13,287 bases of DNA from Actinomycetes bacterium. GTDB taxonomy: Bacteria > Actinomycetota > Acidimicrobiia > Acidimicrobiales > RAAP-2. A model generated the notes under the pieces. That model did no database searches. It saw nothing but the letters and a program-made list of their open reading frames with translations, and was not told the origin of the DNA. The DNA is taken from positions 1 to 13,287 of the forward strand of contig JAJZSM010000017.1 in assembly GCA_021849765.1 (NCBI GenBank), given 5' to 3'. Below, piece by piece: positions 1 to 7,080 of this stretch (position 1 is its first letter; each line of letters begins with the position of its first letter). A program made the translations under genes and the position numbers.

Positions 1-34
1 TCTCCAGTCCCTCGCCAGTGCCCGGGCCTGACCG

Positions 35-1471
35 TCACGCCACCCAGGTCGGCCAGCCCGCCGGGAGAATCCCCGCCGGCCCGTAGGGCTGGACGAGTCC
101 CGGTCTAGCGCCGAGGACGTCGAGCAGCGCGCTGAAGTTGAGCCCGTAGGCGGTCGAGTTCTTGCCGTTGAACTGGGCGAAACCTGCGGCGTAGCCCGCG
201 CGACCGCTGTCGCGCGCCCACCCGGTCTCGAGACAGGTCTTCGCGTCGTGCAGGACGCCGACGACGGTCCCGGGGTTCACACGTTCACCGATCGAGACGG
301 CCGGCGTGACGTTCTCGGCGATGTAGACAACGTGACCGGCGGCTGGTCCGTCGCTCAGGCGATACGAGATGAACACCCCGCTCGGCCAGCTCGGGTCGTA
401 GAGGTTGGTGACGACGCCGTCACCGAGGGCGTAGATCGGCCCCGAACCGCAGTAGTCCACGCCCTGGTCAATCTCCTGGGGCACGAGCGAGGTCAGCGCG
501 CGCAACGGGTTGTAGTACCCCTGGCGCGGCGTGAGGTCGAGCGCGAGGTAGTACCCCCCGGTGGCGACAGCGCTCGCGACCCCGCTCACCGTCGCACCGA
601 AGGCGACCTTCGACGCGTTGTCGGAGACGGCGATCGCCCTCGCAGAGAAGGCGTCCACCTCGCCGTTGGCGCGTGCGACGAGGTAGCCCGCAGACGTCGC
701 GGCGATGCCGGCCGTCGCGACACCGTCGTAGTGGCCGTGGACGAGAGCGAGCGGTGAGCCGTAGAGCGGCGCGTCAAAGGCAAAGACGCCGCCGGTCGAC
801 GTGGCGATCCAGTAGCCGCCGGTCGCGGGGTCGAGCGCGATGCTGACCGCGACGACCGGCGCGGTCGTACCGTAGTGGAGCCGCCCCGCGAGTGACCCGT
901 GGCGCGGTGCGGCGAACGCGTTGACCGCGCCGTTGGCACGAAGCACGTAATAGCCCGATCCGTTCGTAGCGCTCGCGATGGCGACGGCCGCCGGGTACTG
1001 GCCCCAGCCGCCCGACGGGATGTGCGGCTCGCCTCGAAAGGGGGCGTGGAACGCACCCACGACGCCGTTCGAGCAGATGATCCAGTACCCACCGGTCGCG
1101 GGGTCGAGCGCGATCCCCGTCGCGGTGACGTCGACGGGCAGTGATCCAGCGGTGAACGATCCGTAGTCGGCGACACCGTAGTCGCTCACCGTCCCGTCGC
1201 TTCGAAGCACGTAGTACCCGCGCCCACCGGGCCCGGGGGCGATCGCGACGACCGCGGGGCTGGTCGGCGTCGGCGAGCCTCGATACGGGGCGCTCACCGC
1301 CACGACCGTCGCAGGCGCCACGGCCGCAGCCGTCGCAGTGAGCGGTGGCGCGAGCGAACCCGCTGCGAGCAGTGCGCCCGCGGCCGCTGCGTACCAGCGC
1401 CGGCGTGGAGTGACCCGTGGGATTCTGCGCGTGGGGCAACGAGCGGGTCGTTCGTCGGTGAAACGCTGCAC
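35..1471 (-). CDS. Secreted GYW-repeat (propeller-like) protein with degenerate M23-like C-terminal domain
   Basis: The start is placed at a GTG at 1471 because GGGAGGA lies 6 nt upstream; the frame stays open to 1591 but that extension has no good ribosome site. The 478-residue product opens with an Arg-rich N-region and an Ala/Leu-rich signal peptide (about residues 22-50). Six imperfect repeats of roughly 45 residues follow, each with a GY[YW][VIL]xxxxG core at about residues 85, 128, 173, 219, 262 and 306, alternating with DPATGGYW and AFxAPxxGS phrases; this periodicity suggests beta-propeller blades. From about residue 332 the text QGVDYCGSGPIYALGDGVV, then GHVVYI and GERVNPGTVVG, resembles the M23 (lysostaphin-type) beta fold. 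The HxGxD histidine is replaced (DQGVD) and no HLH motif exists, so zinc peptidase activity is unlikely. An exported wall-binding or adhesin-like role is an inference. It diverges from the HD-GYP gene. Confidence 0.8.
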   Translation of the reverse strand: MQRFTDERPARCPTRRIPRVTPRRRWYAAAAGALLAAGSLAPPLTATAAAVAPATVVAVSAPYRGSPTPTSPAVVAIAPGPGGRGYYVLRSDGTVSDYGVADYGSFTAGSLPVDVTATGIALDPATGGYWIICSNGVVGAFHAPFRGEPHIPSGGWGQYPAAVAIASATNGSGYYVLRANGAVNAFAAPRHGSLAGRLHYGTTAPVVAVSIALDPATGGYWIATSTGGVFAFDAPLYGSPLALVHGHYDGVATAGIAATSAGYLVARANGEVDAFSARAIAVSDNASKVAFGATVSGVASAVATGGYYLALDLTPRQGYYNPLRALTSLVPQEIDQGVDYCGSGPIYALGDGVVTNLYDPSWPSGVFISYRLSDGPAAGHVVYIAENVTPAVSIGERVNPGTVVGVLHDAKTCLETGWARDSGRAGYAAGFAQFNGKNSTAYGLNFSALLDVLGARPGLVQPYGPAGILPAGWPTWVA

Positions 1472-1523
1472 ACACCATCCTCCCACGGCGTTGCAACGGG
1501 TATCGCGCGATCGGCGGTCTCGG

Positions 1524-1552
1524 TTGGCTCGAGCGGGCATCTCCGCTAGGTT
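1524..1552 (+). promoter_or_regulatory. Candidate promoter for the HD-GYP gene
   Basis: TTGGCT (1524-1529) and TAGGTT (1547-1552) are separated by exactly 17 nt. This fits a housekeeping-sigma promoter of the actinobacterial TTGxCx / TAxxxT type and would give a leader of about 44 nt before the GTG at 1603. It lies in the 131-bp gap between divergent starts. It was found by eye only. Confidence 0.35.
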
Positions 1553-1602
1553 GCACGAAGAAGAGCAGTAACGGCTGTGCACGGGCGACAAGGGGGAACG
1601 AC

Positions 1603-3102
1603 GTGTCGGGCGATTCGGTCTACGACCTCGAGACGACGCTGCAGACGAGTGGCGTCGGTCAGGCGACCCCCATGGGCTGGGTCCTCTTCGACAACGACCT
1701 CGTGGTGCTCGACTGTAATCACGCGGCCACCGTGCTGCTCACGACGACCCGCGACGAGTTCGTCGGCTACGCGCTCGACTCCCTGCCTTGGCGGGCCGAG
1801 GACGAGCACGGGGTCCCGCTCGCCGCCGACGCCGACCCCACGCGCATCACGGGCCGCACCGGCCAATCGGTCTTCGGCACGACAATCGGGCTATCCGTTC
1901 AGGACAAGACCTTCCGCTGGCTCTCGGTTAACACCTACCCCGCGATGGTCGACGGCGTCCAGGTCGGTGTGCTTGCCTCCTATTACGACATCACCGAGCT
2001 CATCCAGAACCGCCGTAACTTGGAGGTCGCCCTCGCGGTCTTCCGCATCGTCACGGTCGTCGAATCCGAGACCGAGTATTTCGAGGCGCTTTGTGAGACC
2101 CTGCACACCAAGGGTCGCTACGCGGTCGTGTTCATCACCGAAGGCGTCGGCCGGGCGACCAAGATCCGCTACGCCTCGGGCATGATTGACGCACTCGAGC
2201 GGGCGATGGCCGAACTCGCGACGTCGAACAAGACCGGTTCCGGCCTCACCGGTACCGCAGCACAGACTGGCGTCACACAAGTCGCCAATACTACGGATCT
2301 GCCGCTCATGCGCGAGTGGGCGAACCAGATGGAGACAATAGGGCTGCGCTCAGCGATCGCCCTTCCCTTCACCGCCCACGAACAACGTCTCGTGCTGAAC
2401 GTCTTCTCCAACCACGAGAACGAGTTCGACGACTGGACGATCCAGGGGCTTCACGCCGTGGTCTACGAGATCGAGTTCGACCTGTCCCACGTACGTTCCG
2501 TCCAACGCCTCAATGAAGCCCTGACCGGTACGTTGCGGGCACTCACGTCGATGAGCGAACTACGCGACCCCTACACAGCCGGGCATCAGCGCCACGTCGC
2601 CGAGCTCAGCGTCGCCATCGCCCTCGAACTCGGCGAGCCCCGGCGCGTCGCCGAGATGATCGGCCAGGCGGCCGAGGTCCACGACATCGGCAAGATGTCG
2701 ATCCCCGCCGAGATCCTCACTCGACCCGGCAAGCTCAACCCCCTCGAGTTCGAGCTCATGCGCAAGCACCCCGCCACCGGTGGCGACATCATGACCGAGA
2801 GCGGCCTACCGAGCCCGATCCCCGAGGTCGCACACCAGCACCACGAGCGCCTCGACGGTTCGGGCTACCCCGACGGCCTGCGCGCCGACGCGATTACCCG
2901 ACCGGCGCGCATCGTTGCAGTGGCCGATGTCGTCGAGGCGATGTCCCACCACCGCCCGTACCGGTCGTCACTCGGTATCGACGAGGCCCTCGCCGAAATC
3001 GCGCGCGGCGCCGGAACGCTCTACGACGCCGACGTCGTCAACGCCTGTCACCGAGTCTTCGCGGCGGGTTTCGAGTTCCAGAGCGCAAAATCGACCGCCT
3101 GA
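1603..3102 (+). CDS. PAS/GAF-like/HD-GYP cyclic-di-GMP phosphodiesterase
   Basis: A 499-residue cytoplasmic sensor-effector with no membrane segment. The GTG start at 1603 has AGGGGG 6 nt upstream. Residues about 20-135 look like a PAS sensor (GWVLFDNDLVVLDCN, then SYYDITE at its end). Residues about 140-295 resemble a GAF-type domain (IALPF, LVLNVFSNHENEFDDW). Residues about 305-490 form a complete HD-GYP domain: DPYTAGHQRHV with H328/H331, the VHDIGK motif with H360-D361 and K364, KHP at 388-390, HHERLDGSGYPDGL at 413-426 including the GYP triad, and D442 in VADVVEAM. HD-GYP enzymes with this set hydrolyse cyclic-di-GMP, so this gene probably lowers the messenger in response to a signal bound by PAS or GAF; the signal is unknown. 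The domain architecture is clear, while activity is inferred from retained motifs. It converges with the BsuPI-like gene. Confidence 0.93.
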   Translation: MSGDSVYDLETTLQTSGVGQATPMGWVLFDNDLVVLDCNHAATVLLTTTRDEFVGYALDSLPWRAEDEHGVPLAADADPTRITGRTGQSVFGTTIGLSVQDKTFRWLSVNTYPAMVDGVQVGVLASYYDITELIQNRRNLEVALAVFRIVTVVESETEYFEALCETLHTKGRYAVVFITEGVGRATKIRYASGMIDALERAMAELATSNKTGSGLTGTAAQTGVTQVANTTDLPLMREWANQMETIGLRSAIALPFTAHEQRLVLNVFSNHENEFDDWTIQGLHAVVYEIEFDLSHVRSVQRLNEALTGTLRALTSMSELRDPYTAGHQRHVAELSVAIALELGEPRRVAEMIGQAAEVHDIGKMSIPAEILTRPGKLNPLEFELMRKHPATGGDIMTESGLPSPIPEVAHQHHERLDGSGYPDGLRADAITRPARIVAVADVVEAMSHHRPYRSSLGIDEALAEIARGAGTLYDADVVNACHRVFAAGFEFQSAKSTA

Positions 3103-3105
3103 CCC

Positions 3106-3131
3106 TTCGGCGGCGTCGGACTGGCGCCGAA
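3106..3131. terminator. Possible bidirectional hairpin between convergent genes
   Basis: TTCGGCG (3106-3112) and CGCCGAA (3125-3131) form a perfect 7-bp stem around a 12-nt loop. It begins 4 nt after the HD-GYP stop and ends 13 nt before the stop of the opposing gene. No U-tract follows on either strand, so termination is inferred from position and symmetry. Confidence 0.4.
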
Positions 3132-3143
3132 ACTTGGCTGGAC

Positions 3144-3944
3144 TCAGGTCGTGCGCACGACGATGGTGAAGCTGAGCAGTCGGCTCGGTATCAGGCACTG
3201 GGGATAACAGGTCGGGTTGCCCGTCGCGGTGATGACGGCCACACCCGGGTGACGGGCTTCGAGCAAGGTCACGCCCAGGGGCGTGGGGATGGGGAGGATC
3301 GAGAGGACCGAAGGATCACTCGTGTGAACCGAGCCCCAGTGCAACACACCGGCCGTCGGCAAGACCACCGAGACCCGCTCACCGACAGCAACGGTGTAGC
3401 GTCGCCCGGCGTTGGCGACACCGAGCACGAGGGCGCGTGCGCGCACCAACGCGAACGAGATCCACGCACTAAGTCCCTGGAGAGAGACCGTGAACCGGTA
3501 ACGACCCGCGGGGACCAACTGGTCCGGCGTGCCGCTGCGCTGGTCCCATGTGAATCGTTGGCGCGCTGTCGCGCCGGCCGCGAGGATCCGCTGCACGAGG
3601 AAGTCGGCACACGGGCTCGGCGCCCCACCCGCCCAGCACGAGCCCCAGACGGTGGCGCCGGCGGCGTTGGTGACGCGATAGGTCGGCGACGTCGGCCCGA
3701 CCGCGTAGGAACAGGCCGTCGCGGCGCGGTTGTGCAACGAGACGGTGACGCGCACCGGCGTGGCGGGCAGATAGCGCGCGTGGTCGATCGCGGCGGTAAT
3801 CGTCGCAAGAGCGCTCGAGCACGGCGTCACGCCAGCGCTGGCGGCCGGCGCCGGCGTGGCAAACGGAGTCACACCGCCCAGTGACCCGACGAACGAGACC
3901 GCGACCAGCACGACACCGATTCCCACCCGCTGCACGCTGCGCAT
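3144..3944 (-). CDS. Secreted protein with BsuPI-like and C-terminal Ig-like domains
   Basis: A 266-residue exported protein. The ATG at 3944 is preferred over the adjacent GTG at 3947 because AGGGAGG sits 5 nt before the ATG and only 2 nt before the GTG. Residues 1-37 form a signal peptide (Arg, a hydrophobic run, AxA near 34-37). Residues about 48-170 resemble the intracellular-proteinase-inhibitor (BsuPI, Ig-like) fold: VRVTVSLHNRAATAC, then QRFTWDQRSG and the closing GRYRFTVSL. Residues about 180-265 form a second beta-rich unit (YTVAVGERVSVVLP, SDPSVLSI, GVAVITATG) like bacterial Ig domains. Six cysteines (42, 78, 103, 112, 246, 250) would allow disulfides outside the cell. Function is not known; inhibition of a peptidase is only a family-based suggestion. 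It diverges from the antiporter gene. Confidence 0.75.
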   Translation of the reverse strand: MRSVQRVGIGVVLVAVSFVGSLGGVTPFATPAPAASAGVTPCSSALATITAAIDHARYLPATPVRVTVSLHNRAATACSYAVGPTSPTYRVTNAAGATVWGSCWAGGAPSPCADFLVQRILAAGATARQRFTWDQRSGTPDQLVPAGRYRFTVSLQGLSAWISFALVRARALVLGVANAGRRYTVAVGERVSVVLPTAGVLHWGSVHTSDPSVLSILPIPTPLGVTLLEARHPGVAVITATGNPTCYPQCLIPSRLLSFTIVVRTT

Positions 3945-4028
3945 CACGGCCTCCCTATCCCATACTGTCCGCTCCGGTCCCCCGCGTACAGACCATCAGC
4001 CGGTTTCCCTTGGCCGTTGCACATTCAT

Positions 4029-4052
4029 CGGTGCCCGAGACCACCGGCACCG
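4029..4052. repeat. Inverted repeat CGGTGCC-N10-GGCACCG
   Basis: Two perfect 7-bp arms (4029-4035 and 4046-4052) are separated by 10 nt in the middle of the divergent spacer. The layout fits a dimeric repressor operator or an RNA hairpin. No regulator is encoded next to it, so its role is unknown. Confidence 0.45.
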
Positions 4053-4196
4053 CCAAACTTCGGGTTGATCGGCGGCACCAGACCGCGCGGACTTTCTTCC
4101 TCCCTGGTCACGACGCACTGGTGAACTCGCGACATCGAGTCTCACAGGCTCTTCACAGACATTTCTGCAGGTCTCAACATCTTCGAAAATTAGCGT

Positions 4197-4244
4197 CGGA
4201 CTATTGGATTTCCCGTGCGCCCCGTCGGACGGCCGACTACTGGA
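4197..4244 (+). repeat. Direct repeat pair upstream of the antiporter
   Basis: CGGACTATTGGA (4197-4208) and CCGACTACTGGA (4233-4244) match at 10 of 12 positions and start 36 bp apart. The second copy ends 4 nt before the GAGGAA ribosome site. It could be a tandem activator site or chance. Confidence 0.35.
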
Positions 4245-4258
4245 AGTGAGGAATCGAG

Positions 4259-5473
4259 ATGACCTTCAGCGTCAGCGTGCTACTCGCCGTCCTAGCCATC
4301 GCCGCCTTCGCCGGTCCGCTCATCGGCGAGCTCGTGGGCGTCCCCAGCGCCGTGGTGGAGCTCGTCGCAGGTATCGGACTCGCCTTCGTGGTCCCAAAAG
4401 ACCTCACCACGAGCACCGGCGTCGTGGCCACCCTCGGCGGCCTCGGCTTCTTGATCCTCATGTTCCTCGTCGGATTGGAGTTCGACTTTCGAACCATCGG
4501 TCGGACCTCGCGCGCCAACGCCTCCTTCGGCGTCGGGCTCTTCGCCGTCTCACTCTTCGCGTCCTCACTGCTGATCGGTCACCTCGCGGGAGCGTCCGCG
4601 ATGTGGGTGCTCGCGGGGGCCGCCACCTCGGTCGGGGTGACGGTGCCGATCCTGCACGTCCACGGGTGGATGGGTGAACGCTTCGCGAACGACGTCCTGA
4701 TGGTCGGCACCGGTGCCGAGATCGTCTACCTCGTCGTATTGAACGCGGTGAGCGTGGCGAGCAAGCACGACTCGTTGGCGACGACGCTGCTCTTGGGATC
4801 GCGGTCGATCGTGTTGATCGTCTTCACGATCGTCGCCCTCAGCCTCTTCAGCCGAGCCCGCCGGCGGGTCCCGCGCCACTTCCACCGGTGGTTCCTGCGC
4901 AACGACCCGGTCGAGGTCGGCCTGCGAGGGACCTTCGCCCTGCTCTTCGTGGTGGTGGCTTTCGCTGGGCTCGACCACATCCCCACCGTGCTCGGCGCGC
5001 TGCTCGCGGGGGTGATCTTCCGCGCGGTGATGGGCAACGCGAAGGCGATCGCCTCTCGGATCACGAGCCTCGCGAACGCCTTCTTCATCCCGTTGTTCTT
5101 CCTCACCGTGGGGTTGCAGACACCGCTTCGATCCGACATCGTGACACTCATGCCCATCATCGCGATGGTGCTCGTGGCGATCAGCGTGCCCCGTCTCATC
5201 GTCGCGCCCTACTTACGCCACCGCGGGTACTCGTGGCGCCTCTCGTTCGCGGGCAGCACCTCACTGATGGCGCCGCTCACCTTGTTGATCGCGACGGCAG
5301 AGATCGGTCGAAGCAGTGGCCTGCTCAGCTCACGCAACTACGGCGCGCTCGTCGTGACCGCCGCGCTGTCGGCCATCATCTTCCCGGTGATCACCAAGCG
5401 ACTCTTGCCGTATCGAAGTGAGGAGATCGAGGCGACGACGGCGACCGACGAATCCGTCACCGCGGACGAGTGA
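4259..5473 (+). CDS. CPA2-type cation/proton antiporter (Na+/H+ exchanger family)
   Basis: A 404-residue polytopic membrane protein with roughly 11-13 hydrophobic segments. The ATG at 4259 follows GAGGAA with a 5-nt spacer. Family signatures are clear: VPSAVVELVAGIGL near residues 28-41, LGGLGFLILMFLVGLEFDFR at 59-78, the TSVGVTVPIL core at 123-132, and NAFFIPLFFLTVGLQ at 273-287. It is shorter than KefB/KefC: the chain stops after the exchanger domain with an acidic tail (about 387-404) and has no RCK/TrkA domain. The paired residues in the transport core, usually QD, ND or DD, read G152-A153-E154 here, so Glu replaces the ion-binding Asp. The likely role is exchange of Na+ or K+ for H+ in pH or salt homeostasis; the ion cannot be read from sequence. 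It converges with the S53 peptidase gene. Confidence 0.88.
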   Translation: MTFSVSVLLAVLAIAAFAGPLIGELVGVPSAVVELVAGIGLAFVVPKDLTTSTGVVATLGGLGFLILMFLVGLEFDFRTIGRTSRANASFGVGLFAVSLFASSLLIGHLAGASAMWVLAGAATSVGVTVPILHVHGWMGERFANDVLMVGTGAEIVYLVVLNAVSVASKHDSLATTLLLGSRSIVLIVFTIVALSLFSRARRRVPRHFHRWFLRNDPVEVGLRGTFALLFVVVAFAGLDHIPTVLGALLAGVIFRAVMGNAKAIASRITSLANAFFIPLFFLTVGLQTPLRSDIVTLMPIIAMVLVAISVPRLIVAPYLRHRGYSWRLSFAGSTSLMAPLTLLIATAEIGRSSGLLSSRNYGALVVTAALSAIIFPVITKRLLPYRSEEIEATTATDESVTADE

Positions 5474-5631
5474 GAGCGAGGCGTCACCACAACCAACCCG
5501 ATGTGGCTGACTCCGCTGAACGCCTGTCATCGCGATGGCCGCGTCCGGCACAAGGCGAGGTTGGTGTGGGACACGACGTCGATACTTGGCTTGCCCGGAC
5601 GTGCGCGACGAACCCGCTGTGGCTCGAAGTT
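5474..5631. other. Convergent gap, antiporter / S53 peptidase
   Basis: A short non-coding gap. CCACAACCAACC (5487-5498) can pair with GGTTGGTGTGG (5559-5569) through 11 bp with one bulge across a 60-nt loop. That loop is long for a terminator, and no U-tract is seen. Confidence 0.3.
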
Positions 5632-6885
5632 CTAGAAGCCGGCAATCCCGTTCGGCGTACCCACGCCAGTCGGGCCGTTGTACGAGCCACTACCGCCAGA
5701 TATTGAAAGGCTGTCGGACGCGTTGCATAGGTAGTTGCCACACGACCCGTTCGAACCGCTCGACACCGGGTTGAAACCCGACGTCACGCCATAGAGGTGC
5801 TCCGCAGCCGCGGACGAACTCGCCGACACGCCCGCCAAAGCATAGATAGAGGCGATGATCGGTGACGCGACGCTCGTCCCACCGAAGACCAACCAACCAG
5901 GCTCATGGAAGCTGTCGTAGACCGCGACACCTGTGTTCGGATCGGCGACAGCCGCGGTGTCCGCCACCGTTCGACCTTGGCACAAGGACGTGCTCGGCTG
6001 CCACGTCGGAATCGGCTCGTAGGCCGAGCAGCCCGAACCTGTACCCGACCACACCATCTGAGACCAACCTGTCGATGCCGACCCAGTGAGCGTGGTCCCA
6101 CCGACGGCGGTGACTTCGGGCGATGCGGCGGGATACTCGACACCGTAACCGTTGTCACCGGCGCTGACCGTTATCGGAACTCCTTGGGTGTAGTAGCTGT
6201 CATACGACTGCTCGCCCGAAAACTCCGCCGCTCCGTAACTGTTCGAGATGGCGTTAGCATGCTTCGCCGCGTACGCCACTGCGGTCCCAAGGTCAGTGAT
6301 GCTGGCCGAGTTGGCTTCAACTAGCAGGATATTGCAATTCGGACATATAGCCGAAACCATGTCAAGGTCAAGCGAGATCTCCTCGGACCACGAACTGCTG
6401 TTCCTCGGCAAAGTCGTCCCGCCATATTGATTGACCTGGGTGAAACAACTCGTACACGTTGGCAAATGGAATTCAGTTCGATAAGTGTTGAGGTCGTTCT
6501 GGGCATTCGGGTCGTTGTACGCGTCAACGATTGCGACGGTCTCACCATTGCCATTCTTTGAAGACGCCGAGGTCAAGTTATACGCCGACTGGAGGTCAAC
6601 CGGGGCATAGCCCGCTGGAATCCCACCGCCACCGCCACCGCCGTGACCTTTGCCGGATCCCTTTCCACTGTCCCCGACCGAACTATGCGTTCCGCGCCAG
6701 TTCACCGAGGGGTTGAGAAGTTGGATAGCGTCGCAGTGGGCGACGCCCGCCGCGGCCGCCGGCAGACAGACCGGCGCATACTTACCGGCACTACCGGCAC
6801 CAGATCCGGACGACGCGACCGTCGGCACGAAGGTAAACGCGGTGACTGCGAGTGCCGCCGCCCCCATGAGTCTGTACATTCGCAT
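5632..6885 (-). CDS. Secreted S53-family (sedolisin-like) serine-carboxyl peptidase
   Basis: A 417-residue preproprotein. The ATG at 6885 follows GAGGAG by 5 nt and starts the signal peptide (MRMYRLMGAAALAVTAF, cleavage near residue 25). A longer frame to 7020 has no comparable start. A short propeptide-like stretch follows, then a GK-rich linker ending in seven consecutive Gly (about residues 73-88). The catalytic domain starts at IPAGYAPVDLQSAYNL. Catalytic residues are E169 and D173 (EEISLD, the E-x3-D pair), oxyanion D244 (SAGDNGY) and nucleophile S338 (GGTSVASP). The domain ends NGPTGVGTPNGIAGF, the usual C-terminus of actinobacterial members. The large pro-kumamolisin activation domain of classical sedolisins is absent, as is common in this subgroup. 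It probably degrades extracellular protein. Codon use is visibly richer in A/T than in adjacent genes, which may reflect transfer. Confidence 0.9.
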   Translation of the reverse strand: MRMYRLMGAAALAVTAFTFVPTVASSGSGAGSAGKYAPVCLPAAAAGVAHCDAIQLLNPSVNWRGTHSSVGDSGKGSGKGHGGGGGGGIPAGYAPVDLQSAYNLTSASSKNGNGETVAIVDAYNDPNAQNDLNTYRTEFHLPTCTSCFTQVNQYGGTTLPRNSSSWSEEISLDLDMVSAICPNCNILLVEANSASITDLGTAVAYAAKHANAISNSYGAAEFSGEQSYDSYYTQGVPITVSAGDNGYGVEYPAASPEVTAVGGTTLTGSASTGWSQMVWSGTGSGCSAYEPIPTWQPSTSLCQGRTVADTAAVADPNTGVAVYDSFHEPGWLVFGGTSVASPIIASIYALAGVSASSSAAAEHLYGVTSGFNPVSSGSNGSCGNYLCNASDSLSISGGSGSYNGPTGVGTPNGIAGF

Positions 6886-7080
6886 GACGCCTCCTCGCTG
6901 GCGTTGGCATTGCTCGCTGCGCCGACCGCGCCGTCGTTCCATCAACGCTGAGATGATCGTAGGTCGCGACCCGACATAATTCCAGGACTTTTCTTCGAGC
7001 GAGCCGGCGGCTGCGACCACCTGCTGGAAACCTTGTACGCCTGACTACCCCCGACCTCAGCCCACGCCAAAGCCCGCTGG

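Larger units (their letters stand above)
3945..4258. other. Divergent intergenic region, BsuPI-like gene / antiporter
   Basis: A 314-bp spacer with no credible coding frame. It must hold the promoters of both flanking genes. It contains a 7-bp inverted repeat (4029-4052), an A/T-richer patch near 4150-4195 and a pair of 12-bp direct repeats just before the antiporter ribosome site. I could not place a convincing -35/-10 pair on either strand. Confidence 0.5.

Noticed and set aside
248..757. 169-residue plus-strand frame antisense to the repeat-protein gene
   Set aside because: Its composition is dominated by Arg, Asp and Val from antisense GC-rich codons, and no ribosome site or family pattern is seen.
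774..1556. 260-residue minus-strand frame overlapping the repeat-protein gene
   Set aside because: It is Arg-rich and without motifs, the typical shadow of a high-GC gene whose true frame shows clear repeats and a signal peptide.
6886..7020. N-terminal extension of the S53 peptidase frame
   Set aside because: The signal peptide and GAGGAG site support the ATG at 6885; a 45-residue charged extension would bury the signal.
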